Shown piece by piece: positions 23,790 through 33,932 of a stretch of 64,000 nt of DNA. This DNA comes from Balanoglossus misakiensis (lineage: Eukaryota; Hemichordata). Each line of letters opens with the position of its first letter. Within the stretch, counting starts at the first letter, position 1. The position numbers were made by a program, and so were the translations under genes. The stretch is taken from assembly GCA_040954595.2 (NCBI GenBank), contig CM082587.2:11408001-11472000 (forward strand), in the 5' to 3' direction. The notes beneath the pieces are model-generated. The model ran no database searches. It had not been told where the DNA came from and saw nothing but the letters and a program-made list of their open reading frames with translations.

Positions 23790-25740
23790 CTGTATGACCT
23801 AACTTTCTAGCATTCTAATTAGAATGTGCTCAGACAAATCTCAGATCTGAGTGAAATTTTCTTTAAAAATCATTTCCACTATTTAGCAATATCAAGTCCA
23901 AGTACGATAGGCACGCATGTATGAATTTGCACAGACATAAACAAATACACGGACACCCCAACATCCACCGTGTACAAGCAAATAAGGCTTCAGACCTGAC
24001 CCTGAATGACCCGACATTTTCCCATTTACGTTGCAATGTACTCAGCCAAATCTGAATAAAATTTCACTTCAAAATCATTCCCACCAGTTAGCAATATCAA
24101 GTCCAAGTACGATAGGCATACATGTATGAATTTGCACAGACATAAACAAATACACGGACACCCCAACATCCACCAAGTACAACCAAATAAGGCTTCAGAC
24201 CTGACCCTGAATGACCCGACATTTTCCCATTTACGTTGCAATGTACTCAGCCAAATCTGAATAAAATTTCACTTCAAAATCATTTCCACCAATTAGCTAT
24301 ATCAAGTCCAAGTACGATAGGCATACATGTATGAATTTGCACAACATACACAAATACACGGACACCCCAACATCCACCAAGTACAACCACATAAGGCTTC
24401 AGACCTGACCTTGAATGACCCAACATTTTCCCATTTACGTTGCAATGTACTCAGCCAAATCTGAAAAAAAATTCACTTCAAAACCATTTCCACCAGTCAG
24501 CAATATCAAGTCCAAGTACGATAGGCATACATGTATGAATTTGCACAGACATACACAAATACACGGACACCCCAACATCCACCGTGTACAACCAAATAAG
24601 GCTTCAGACCTGACCCTGAATGACCCGACATTTTCCCATTTACGTTGCAATGTACTCAGCCAAATCTGAATAAAATTTCACTACAAAACCATTTCCACCA
24701 GTTAGCAATATCAAGTCCAAGTACAATGAGAGGCATACATGTATGAATTTGCACAGACATACACAAATACACGGACACCCCAACATCTACCGTGTACAAC
24801 CAAATAAGGCTTCAGACCTGACCCTGTATGACCCAACATTTTCCCATTTACATTGCAATGTACTCAGCCAAATCTAAAAAAAAATCACTTCAAAACCATT
24901 TCCACCAGTCAGCAATATCAAGTCCAAGTACGATAGGCATACATGTATGAATTTGCACAACATACACAAATACACGGACACCCCAACATCTACCGTGTAC
25001 AACCAAATAAGGCTTCAGACCTGACCCTGAATGACCCGACATTTTCCCATTTACGTTGCAATGTACTCAGCCAAATCTGAATAAAATTTCACTTCAAAAT
25101 CATTTCCACCAGTTAGCAATATCAAGTCCAAGTACGATAGGCATACATGTATGAATTTGCACAGACATAAACAAATACACGGACACCCCAACATCCACCG
25201 TGTACAAGCAAATAAGGCTTCAGACCTGACCCTGAATGACCCGACATTTTCCCATAATTATGTTGCAATGTACTCAGCCATATCTGAATAAAATTTCACT
25301 ACAAAACCATTTCCACCAGTTAGCAATATCAAGTCCAAGTACAATGAGAGGCATACATGTATGAATTTGCACAGACATACACAAATACACGGACACCCCA
25401 ACATCTACCGTGTACAACCAAATAAGGCTTCAGACCTGACCCTGAATGACCCGACATTTTCCCATTTACGCTGCAATGTACTCAGCCAAATCTGAATAAA
25501 ATTTCACTTCAAAACCATTTCCACCAGTCAGCAATATCAAGTCCAAGTACAATGACAAGCATACATGTATGCATTCATAGAGACACACAGACGGACAAAT
25601 ACAGACACAGTATTCACTGACACCGCATTTCCCTCCTGAAGAACCTGACAAGGCTTGAATCCTGACCCCTGTATGACCTTACATCCTGGCATTTTTATTA
25701 TGTACTCATGCAAATCACAAAAGATTTTTTTAGACCTGAT
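23790..25740. repeat. ~204-bp tandem repeat, about nine copies
   Basis: The phrase AGCAATATCAAGTCCAAGTA recurs at about 23886, 24090, 24294 (one change), 24499, 24703, 24910, 25111, 25320 and 25527, a period of 201-209 bp. Inner copies are very similar, while the first and last are diverged. Open frames across it (ending in LTGGNGFEVKF on the minus strand) simply repeat with the unit and are not genes. Confidence 0.9.
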
Positions 25741-26185
25741 TTACACTTAGCAATTTAATATACAAGTTCAATAACAAGGCAGAGATATCAAGAAACATAC
25801 ATCATACCAATGTTTTATTGAAGCCACTGTTGTAAGTAATGGCACTATCCAATGGTCTTAACACCACATAGCACAATGATTGTTTTGCACATACAAGTCC
25901 CTTCCTTTCTGATGTATTCAATAAACACCATTTCTATGAACTATTACAATATGTTTTCTTCCATCACCCCTGAATAACAAATGCAAAGAAATGGGCTAGT
26001 GCTTTAACATGTTAACAGACGGTGCATGGAAGTGGACAATCATCCTATCTGATATTAAACCACAGTGTGACTGATAGTAGAACTAAGCAATTCCTCCGCA
26101 AATGATTTAAAAGGCTAATTCACATTTGACACAATGCACACCTGAGTGTGTTAATCTATGATACTATGCACTGTTGTGCACCAAC
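25741..26185. other. AT-rich stretch, nothing recognised
   Basis: This is unique-looking sequence inside the predicted intron. I see no repeat, conserved coding pattern or RNA gene. Confidence 0.5.
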
Positions 26186-26191
26186 ACTTAC

Positions 26192-26217
26192 CTTGAAAAC
26201 TCTTTGGTAGCCAAAAT
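26192..26217 (-). other. Candidate 26-nt microexon
   Basis: On the minus strand a strong acceptor (a long T tract, then TTTTCTTGACAG) is followed after 26 nt by a perfect donor, AAG|GTAAGT. Both signals are near consensus. The length is not a multiple of three, so including it would shift an exon-1 start out of the transposase frame. It could be a 5' UTR exon, a regulatory exon or chance. Confidence 0.4.
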
Positions 26218-27397
26218 CTGTCAAGAAAATAAAAAAAAACTGTTTAATTAACTAATTAACTATAAATTTATATTTAAACTAGTACATGAAAATATACAAT
26301 TGCCTACAAACAGGATAACAATTAACAATGAATTCACTGCCAAGCTTGTTATATTCAGAAATTCATATCTTGATCACAGTTTCCATACAAATGGCACATA
26401 CAGGTTACCATAGATTGATAACGTAAATGGTCTTGCCCACAACATGGTTTCATGGCATCAAAATATGTTAACAAGTCAACTGTTCTTTTCATGCTCCTGC
26501 CAGATTCCATTGTCTATGTTTTGGCACACCTGTCACCACCAGAAAGCATACACACTAAAGACAGTGGTCACCAAAAATATTTGGCCATTTCTCCGCTTGT
26601 CCCCACATTTTTACAAACAACTAAAACGTCGAATAATCCAGCAATGTTTCTGTTTTGTATTCACACAGATCGTTCAATATTTGAAGCAAAATTCCTTTCA
26701 ATTATCAAAAACAAATCGATTTAACTGATAAAAATTACAATGATAACCCCTGGGCTTTTGATCACATAAACATACAATATTCACAGAAATAAATGCAGTA
26801 TTTACGTATTTGGAAAAGCCAATCCATAAATACCACACAGTACATTTTTTTTTACAAATACACATCTCAGAAATAATATTTCACCAACGCTTGTACGTAA
26901 CATACGCATGACACACCGACCGCCCGAATTCAGCACTTCTGGTCACGAGATTCGCTTGCCTAAACCCTTTCCAGTCTAAATAATCATTGGTACATTGACT
27001 GCAAAAATAAGCTTATCTCGTAATTTCAACTTGAATGGAACGCACTAGAAACTCTGATTTACCCAGCCTCTATTTGTTCTATTTAATCCAGCAAACTCCA
27101 CCATCTCAACAAATATAAAATTTGCCAAAACATGCATGCTTACGGTACCATGGATTCTATATATACAATAAGCAATCTCCACATGTTACGATAGCCGCCA
27201 TATTGGAATTCGCTCGAGACGAAAATACAAAACATCTTACAAAACTGCCATCGTCTCACAAACAAACAAAATCACACTACCATTGGTTAAAAAACAACTT
27301 CATAACCAACACCACCAAGTATTATACGTTCAAACCACCGATTCTCTCATTCGTACCACATTTAAAAACTACATGTGATTGTATACGTGTTACTCAC
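26218..27397. other. AT-rich Helentron 5' region, no gene recognised
   Basis: It contains scattered short open frames on both strands without recognisable motifs. It includes one GCCATATTGG word near 27190. I see no tRNA, repeat array or further element. Confidence 0.5.
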
Positions 27398-27478
27398 CGG
27401 ATTCTGCTCAACGCCTCTGCTGGAGTCAGATTCGTTTTCGGATTCAAGTGCGTAGGATGAAGTTGCTTTCAGATTCAT
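27398..27478 (-). CDS. Candidate first coding exon of the Helentron gene (27 codons)
   Basis: From the ATG at 27478 the minus strand reads 27 open codons (starting MNLKATSSYALESE, ending VEQNP) and stops exactly at a CCG|GTGAGT donor. Spliced directly to the acceptor at 23494/23493, the frame continues into MPRSRYW of the transposase. A TATAAA box at 27509-27514 puts the expected transcription start only a few bases before this ATG, so leader length is a concern. The alternative is that this is all 5' UTR and translation starts at 23493. Confidence 0.35.
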
Positions 27479-27508
27479 ACCCCATAGACGTGTTGGGTTA
27501 ACACTCCG

Positions 27509-27514
27509 TTTATA
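27509..27514 (-). promoter_or_regulatory. Possible TATA box of the Helentron gene
   Basis: TATAAA on the minus strand, within CTATAAACGG, lies about 31 bp upstream of the candidate exon-1 ATG. It fits a core promoter driving leftward transcription of the transposase. No other promoter evidence. Confidence 0.35.
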
Positions 27515-27746
27515 GAGCTCAATATATCTATACCTGTTGAATCCTCTTCACAGTTAACGAATGTAATATAAAGATCTGTTCACTTAAATAAAGATATGTT
27601 TATAGCCAAACAAATACCTCTGTCAAAACTTTCACTGATTCAGATGAAAATTTTCAACTATTTACAACCAATCCACACATCACTAGTGACTAATTAACCA
27701 ATCACATAATGTGTCCATTCTAACTTTGTATTTCGCCCTGAACTAC

Positions 27747-27793
27747 CTGCACGCCAAATTTGAAGTCAATCTGACTTCAAATTTGGCGTGCAG
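27747..27793. repeat. Perfect 22-bp inverted repeat with 3-nt spacer
   Basis: CTGCACGCCAAATTTGAAGTCA (27747-27768) faces its exact complement at 27772-27793. It sits where unique Helentron sequence meets the family repeats. The right arm is ordinary family-repeat sequence and the left arm is an inverted copy of it, as expected from a fold-back or template switch at the junction. Confidence 0.9.
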
Positions 27794-29445
27794 CTAGTCT
27801 ACCTTCTGCCCATCATTTTTGCAATTGGACATTATGCTGTCAAAGTTCCAGTTTTTTTGCCACAATTTTTTCCAAGTTTGCCAAGAACATTGCGATTGGT
27901 CGAAGATTATGGCAGCCATATTGGATTTTCGAAAAACCATAGTTAAACTCCAAAAATCTTATTCTCCAGAACGGTCGATGACTGAGTCGCAAGATTCGGG
28001 GAGTATGGTCACTACACTGATGTCTATCAAGTTTGTAAAGAGCATTGTGATTGGTCGAAGATTATGGCGGCCATATTGGATTTTGTAAAAAGCAGTGAAA
28101 AATTGAAATTCCTTTTTCTAGTCTAAAAATTGATAGCACACAAATTCTTTTATTGGATATCAATCGTCATGTGACTAAAATATGTTACAATTTTTTGGAG
28201 ATTTTTCACATGACCTTTGACCTACTTATCACGCGTTATTATTTTAGCATATCTAATTCCAGGTCAGATCGACTTCAAATTTGGCATGCAGGTAGACTAC
28301 CTTCTACCCATCATTTTTGTAATTGGAAATTTTGCTGTCAATGTTGCAGTTTTTTTGCTACAATTTTTTTTCTGAAATCTGGCTTAAATTTCAAAAATCT
28401 TCTTCTCCAGAACCGGTGATAACTGAGACACGGGGTTTGGGGTATGTGGTCACCTAACTGATGTCTATCAAGTTTGCGAAGATCATTGTGATTGGTCGAA
28501 GATTATGGCGGCCATATTGGATTTTCGAAAAACCATAGTTAAACTGCAAAAATCTTATTCTCCAGAACGGGCGATGACTGAGTCGCAAGATTCGGGGAGT
28601 ATGGTCACTACACTGATGTCTATCAAGTTTGCAAAGAGCATTGTGATTGGTCGAAGATTATGGCGGCCATATTGGATTTTGTAAAAAGCAGTGAAAAATT
28701 GAAATTCCTTTTTCTAGTCTAAAAATTGATAGCATACAAATTCTTTTTATGGATATCAATCGTCATGTGACTAAAATGTGCTACAATTTTTTGGCGATTT
28801 TTCACATGACCTTTGACCTACTTATCACGCGTTATTATTTCTGCATATCTAATTCCAGGCTAACCTGTAGGGCTAGACGTTTGGTTTTTGATGAATGTGG
28901 ATTAGTGTGTGATCAAAATATTTTGCTACTTTTCATGACCCCTTTGACCTCTGCTGACCTCATTTATAATGTGCATAGCTAATTACAGGCGAACCAATAG
29001 AGCTAGAGGTTTGGTTTTTGTTGGACATGGACCAGAATGGGATCAAAATTTTTTGCCCAAATGTTGCGTGACCTCTGGTGACCTTTGACCTACTTTCGCA
29101 TATCTCAGCATCCAGAGCAGATACAGCCATGGCATTTGGTAGGATGGGACCAAAATGTAAAGCCACATTTTTGGGTCACCTGTGACACCTGCTGACCTCA
29201 TTAAATATGCACATACCTAATTACACGCAAACCAATAGAGCTAGAGTTTCGGTTTTTGTTGGACATGGACCAGTATGGGTAAAAAAAAAATTACCCAAAT
29301 GTTGGGTGACCTCAGGTGACCTTTGACCTACTTCATCCTATTTCAGCAGCAAAAATACACACATCCTTGTTATGTCATGAGATAATACATCCGATAGAAA
29401 ATTCTGTTTCTTCTCATTCATACTGTGCATATATAATTCAAGATC
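27794..29445 (-). repeat. Internal family repeats at the 5' side of the Helentron
   Basis: This has the same kind of repeats as the composite units: GGCGGCCATATTGG blocks (about 27910, 28067, 28507, 28664) followed by ~240-bp repeats with TGACCTTTGACCT. At about 28260 the sequence jumps from one block back to an earlier one, so one partial unit is joined to another. No gene. Confidence 0.75.
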
Positions 29446-29482
29446 AGCGCTTGGGCCCGACAATGCTGCTTGCAGCTTTAAT
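29446..29482 (-). other. 5' terminal signature of the Helentron
   Basis: On the minus strand the element starts ATTAAAGCTGCAAGCAGC. After a short spacer comes GGGCCCAAGCGCT, which is complementary to one arm of the 3' hairpin. Such asymmetric sub-terminal inverted repeats are typical of Helentrons. The same signature closes every unit of the 2576-10237 composite. Confidence 0.85.
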
Positions 29483-30286
29483 CCTTTTTTTGAAACTACG
29501 GAGCCCTCTTGTATTAAACGTCAAAACTGAAAAATCCATTACAAATTGTCATGAAATGTGTTGTGTCGACTGCTTCCAAAAACATTTCTGAAAATTGACT
29601 GATGTGTCCCGCTTTGAAATAAACCCATCAAGAAACAACAAACAAACAAGACAAACACACCCTAAGGGCCGACAGAGGCGAGAGAAAAAAACCCAAAGGG
29701 CCAAAAAAAAGAGAAGACTGAGAAGAGACGAAACTCCCTTCCCCGGAGGAAAAAAACAAACAGGGAAAGGGGGCAAGACGAAAAGGAGAAGAAATACAAA
29801 AAGAACAAAAAAGAAGGGCAAGAAAAAAAAACCTACTCTGCTCGAGTGCCACACCTTCTCTGTGTCGGAGGTGTATTGAGATCTTTAAAATCAATGGCCG
29901 ACAACGTTACCGTTATTCTATGAATACTGTGTTTGGTAATTCAAAGTCGTACGCTACTATCCAGTTTACATTTACAATTTTCATTTACATTTACAAATGT
30001 CATTTTTCTGGAATGTCATTTACCGTGAGTTCCTTTTTGACACCATTAGCGTACTTGATTACGAGTGTTGCCGGCACTTTCCAAGCTATGTAGCAGCTTT
30101 TCGTCGACGCTTCTCACGTTATCTTGCTTGCATACTGTAGTAGCCTCTTCCGTTCCGCGTATACTTTCTTGCTTACATCGTCAGACACATAAATCTGGTT
30201 TCCTTTCAACTTGTTTCCTTTCAGGCATCCAGGGGCCGCAAATAAAATCTGTCTGGCTTCGTTGGCGTTACCGAAGACCACCATAA
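29483..30286 (-). mobile_element. LINE minus copy, segment 3: 5'-truncated end with ORF1 fragment and ORF1-ORF2 spacer
   Basis: These 804 bp match 41771-42575 (805 bp) in reverse orientation. The one-base length difference is an A run (nine here, ten in the plus copy). The segment includes the first codons of ORF2, the purine-rich inter-ORF spacer and the ORF1 C-terminal fragment. The LINE stops at 30286, next to TGACCCGCTGTGACTTT (30287-30303), the same satellite target sequence that flanks the plus copy. Confidence 0.93.
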
Positions 30287-32094
30287 TGACCCGCTGTGAC
30301 TTTCCCTGTTCGGTTTGCCCGACTTAGCCAACGTCTTTGTACTAGAGTGTCGGGTCTTTTGCAGAGCCAGGCCGAAGGTAATCCGACTTGATCACCGTTG
30401 CTAACGAACGCTAGTGTCTGTCATGGTGTGCCGGGGTTTTAGTCGAGCCAGGCCGTAGGAGATCTGACTTGATCATCGTGGTCAAAGTACGCGTGTTTCC
30501 GCTCTAAAGTGCCGGGGCTTCAGCTAAACCAGGCCGTAGGAAATCCGACGTAATCACCGTTGATAACTTACGCCAGTCTGTGTCATATAGAGCCGGTGCA
30601 CCAGCCGAGTCACGCCGTAGGAAATCTGACTTGATCAACGTGGTCAATGTACGCCTGTTTCTGCTCTAGAGCGCCGGGGCTTCAGCTGAGCCAGGCCGTA
30701 GGAAACCCGACGTGATTACCGTTGTTAACTTACGCCAGTCTGTGTCCTATATATAGTGCCGGGGCATCAGCCGTGCCAGGTCGAAGGAAATGTGAGTAGA
30801 TCAACGTGGTTTTTGTACGCGTGTTTCTGCTCTAGAGTGCCAGGGCTTTAGCCAAGCCATGCCGTAGGAAATCTGACTTGATCAACGTTGCTAACGAACT
30901 CTAGTGTCTATCATAGTGTGCCGGGGTTTTAGTCGAGCCAAGCCGTAGGAGATCAGACTTGATCAACGTGGTCTCTGTACGCGTGTTTCTGCTCTAGAGT
31001 GCCGGGGCTTTATCCAAGCCATGCCGTAGAAAATCTGACTTGATCACCGTTGCTAACGTACGATAGTGTCTGTCATATTGTGACGAAGATTTAGCCGAGC
31101 CAGGCCGTAGAAAAATCGACTTGTTCAACGTTACCAGTGTGCAACTGTTTCTGCTCTAGAGTGTCAGGATTTTAGCCGACTTATGCTGTAGGAAATCTGA
31201 GTTGATGAACGGGAATTCAATGTTAGAAAATCCGTGTGGAAAGTATCTCTACCCGTTTGAAACTAAGAAAAGAATTTATTTTTATTTATTTTGTAAAAAA
31301 GACAATTTTTCGAAAAAAAAGTCGAAAATGGTAATTTTGTCTTGGGTGATTCAAATTATACCGCCTTTTCTGCAATTTGCAGCACTTTTTACAAGAGAAC
31401 GACACTTCATGCTCCATAATATTTCCGAAATTGAAGAAAAGAGTTAATTTTTTATGATTTTTTAAAAATTTACCTTTTTTGTCAAAATATGGCCAAAATG
31501 GCTATTTTTTATTGAATTCCGTCAATATCTCTGCATTTTTGGAGTGGTCGAAAGTTTTAACATACAATCAACATGTCATATATGATCAGGGCACCAAATT
31601 CGAAGAACAAAGGTTTTTTTAGTTTTTTTTCTAAAAATGACATTTTCAAGGAAAATTTGGTAAAAAGCAATTTTGTCTGCAGTGAGCCAAATTAGACGGT
31701 ATTTTGTGGAATTTGTATCGATATATACATACGAAGAGCATTCTATACTCCATCAGATTTCCGAAAATGTAGAAAACAGGTCTTTTTTGTAATTTTCAAA
31801 AATTTACCATTTTGACCAAATTGTGGCTAAAATTGTTATTTTCGTGTTGAATGCCGCCAGTGTCACTGCTTTTAAAAGTCATAAAAACGTTTAACATACA
31901 AGCAATTGTTTATATATGATCAGGTCACCGAATTAAAAAAAATAAAGAATGTTTTGCCTAAAAATTACCTTTTTGGTGCAAAAACGCAATTTTGTATTAA
32001 ATCAGCTCATTCAGAGTGCATTTTTTATAATCAGCACCATTTTTACATAAAATGGAAATTTCATACATCATCAGATATCCAAATATGAAAAAAT
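30287..32094 (+). repeat. Satellite unit 1, plus orientation
   Basis: It has two halves. The left half (to about 31200) is a GC-richer run of ~80-86-bp sub-repeats built on GTGCCGGGG, GAGCCAGGCCGTAGG, CTTGATCAACGTGG and TCTGCTCTAGA. The right half is AT-rich and made of three diverged repeats of ~330 bp, starting near 31291, 31629 and 31954. A nested element replaces the end of the unit at 32095. The open frames inside are repeat by-products. Confidence 0.85.
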
Positions 32095-32245
32095 AGCGTC
32101 AAGGACACTGTGGTCCCATTTGAGGATTATGCGGAAACAGTGACACACCAGAATAAAAATTACAGGTGACATTGCAAGCAGTTCTGCAAGCAGCAATAGC
32201 GGGCCCAAGCCAACATAGCACATAGCAACATAGCAATAAGCATAT

Positions 32246-33410
32246 CTGCTCTGGATGCCAAGATATGGAAAAGTAGGTCAAAGGTCACCTGAGGTTATGC
32301 AAAATTTGGGCAAGAAATTTTGACCATATACTGGTCCATGTTCAACAAAAATCAAACCTATAGCCCTATTGGTTAGCCTGGAATTAGGTATGCACATAAT
32401 TAATGAGATATGCAGGTGTCACAGATGACCCCAAATTTTGGCTTTTCAATTTTAGTCCCAACCCTCCAAACGCCAAGTCTGTACCTGCTCTGGATGCCAA
32501 GATATGATAAAGTAGGTCAAAGGTCGCCTGAGGTCATGCAAAATTTGGGCAATAAATTTTGACCTTATACTGGTCCATGTTCAACAAAAACCAAACCTAT
32601 AGCCCTATTGGTTAGCCTGGAATTAGGTATGCACATAATTAATGAGATATGCAGGTGTCACAGGTGACCCCCAATTTTGGCTTTTCAATTTTAGTCCCAA
32701 CCCTCCTAACGCCAAGTCTGTACCTGCTCTGGATGCCAAGATATGGTAAAGTAGGTCAAAGGTCACCTGAGGTCATGCAAAATTTGGGCAAGAAATTTTG
32801 ACCCTATACTGGTCCATGTTCAACAAAAACCAAACCTTTAGCCCTAATGGTTAGCCTGGAATTAGGTATGCACATAATTAATGAGATATGCAGGTGTCAC
32901 AGGTGACCCCCAATTTTGGCTTTTCAATTTTAGTCCCAACCCTCCTAACGCCAAGTCTGTACCTGCTCTGGATGCCAAGATATGGTAAAGTAGGTCAAAG
33001 GTCACCTGAGGTCATGCAAAATTTGGGCAAGAAATTTTGACCCTATACTGGTCCATGTTCAACAAAAACCAAACCTATAGCCCTAATGGTTAGCCTGGAA
33101 TTAGGTATGCACATAATTAATGAGATATGCAGGTGTCACAGGTGACCCCCAATTTTGGCTTTTCAATTTTAGTCCCAACCCTCCAAACGCCAAGTCTGTA
33201 CCTGCTCTGGATGCCGAGATATAGGAAAGTAGGTCAAAGGTCACCTGAGGTCACCCAAAATTTGGGCAAGAAATTTTGACCCTATACTGGTCCATGTTCC
33301 ACAAGAACGAAACCTCTAGCCCTATTAGTTAGCCCGGAATTAGGTATGCACATAATTAATGTGTTAAGCAGGTGTTACAGGTGAGCCCAAAATTTTGCCT
33401 TTTATTTTGG
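32246..33410 (+). repeat. Five ~240-bp tandem repeats with DR1 motifs
   Basis: Copies begin near 32246, 32485, 32724, 32964 and 33203 (CTGCTCTGGATGCC). Each has AGGTCAAAGGTCA (one copy with a single change). The middle copies are nearly identical and the last is the most diverged. Confidence 0.9.
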
Positions 33411-33833
33411 CCCCATTGTGCTCACTGACCAATAGACAGTCACTGTACAGGACTATTGCACAGACCAGAATTCCACAATAAGACGTGGACATAGCTTAAC
33501 CATAGAGGTATAAGTAAAGGTATAAATTTAATAAAAAGACTAAAAAATTCATAAAAAATAAAACATCCATGATATTAACTTAACACTTACAGGTCGATGT
33601 GAGGTTGACATATGGTACATGCTTACCAATTTTTAAAGCAATCTGACGAGTAGTTGTTAACTTTCAGAGTTTTGATAAATTTCACATTTGTCCAGCTAAT
33701 TTGCATATTTTTGGGCTTGGCATCTTCGTTTGGACAAACTCCCATCTACAGCCCAGCCTGCACCTACACACCAAATATTGAGGTGATACGCGCAGCGGTT
33801 TTCAAGTTTTTGATGTGGACGGACATACAGACA
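33411..33833. other. Unique tail of the nested element
   Basis: AT-rich sequence between the ~240-bp repeats and the CATC microsatellite. No gene or recognisable motif was found. Confidence 0.5.
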
Positions 33834-33895
33834 TACATCCATCCATCCATCCATCCATCCATCCATACATACATACAGACGCAACCGATCCCATA

Positions 33896-33932
33896 AGGTC
33901 CCATGGTATATATGCCTATACCAATGGGACCT
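33896..33932 (+). other. 3' terminal hairpin of the nested element
   Basis: AGGTCCCAT pairs with ATGGGACCT and GGTATA with TATACC, with a single unpaired A, around a short loop. The GGTCCCATT word at 32110-32118 is complementary to one arm, giving the same end design as the GGGCCC family with a different sequence. Confidence 0.8.

Larger units (their letters stand above)
23494..27397 (-). other. Predicted 5' intron of the Helentron gene
   Basis: The sequence immediately 5' of the ATG at 23493 is a good acceptor (TTTGGTTTGTTGCAG). A consensus donor CCG|GTGAGT lies at 27398/27397. Joining them is phase 0 with the main frame. A possible 26-nt exon lies inside (26192-26217), so the intron may be two. 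Contents otherwise are a ~204-bp tandem repeat (23790-25740) and AT-rich sequence with no gene. Confidence 0.45.
10401..29482 (-). mobile_element. Autonomous Helentron (Helitron2-type rolling-circle transposon), 19.1 kb
   Basis: This 19,082-bp insertion, when removed, restores the LINE sequence between 42575 and 42576 exactly, with no target-site duplication. On the minus strand it starts ATTAAAGCTGCAAGCAGC (29482 downward), carries GGGCCCAAGCGCT just inside, and ends in a 13-bp-stem hairpin plus TA at 10401. Between the ends lie family repeats (27747-29445), predicted 5' exons and an intron, one very long open frame (16180-23493), a non-coding stretch, and family repeats again (10434-12700). 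The coded OTU-Rep-helicase-endonuclease layout is that of Helentrons. The ends, absence of TSD and coding content agree with one another. The open frame is unbroken, so the copy could be young, but activity is not shown. Confidence 0.88.
32095..33932 (+). mobile_element. Second Helentron-like non-autonomous element (~1.84 kb) inserted in the satellite
   Basis: The satellite copy at 39940-39990 lacks this insertion and reads straight across the site. The element has GGTCCCATT near its left end (32110-32118), a GCAAGCAGCAATAGCGGGCCCAAG word like the 5' start of the 19-kb Helentron, and five ~240-bp repeats (32246-33410). Near its right end are a CATC microsatellite (33834-33880) and a terminal hairpin. 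The ~240-bp repeats are homologous, in inverted orientation, to those of the Helentron family, but the terminal hairpin differs. The insertion site is an A run, so no TSD and a short (up to 6-bp) TSD cannot be told apart. No coding capacity. Confidence 0.72.

Noticed and set aside
23790-25740. CRISPR-like array
   Set aside because: Units are ~204 bp and similar throughout, with no short repeat plus unique spacers, and the genome is eukaryotic.
29595-29879. Lys/Arg-rich frame and its Phe-rich antisense near the LINE 5' end (also 42134-42463)
   Set aside because: It comes from the purine-rich spacer between ORF1 and ORF2 of the LINE. Homopolymer lengths differ between the two copies, which a real gene would not tolerate.
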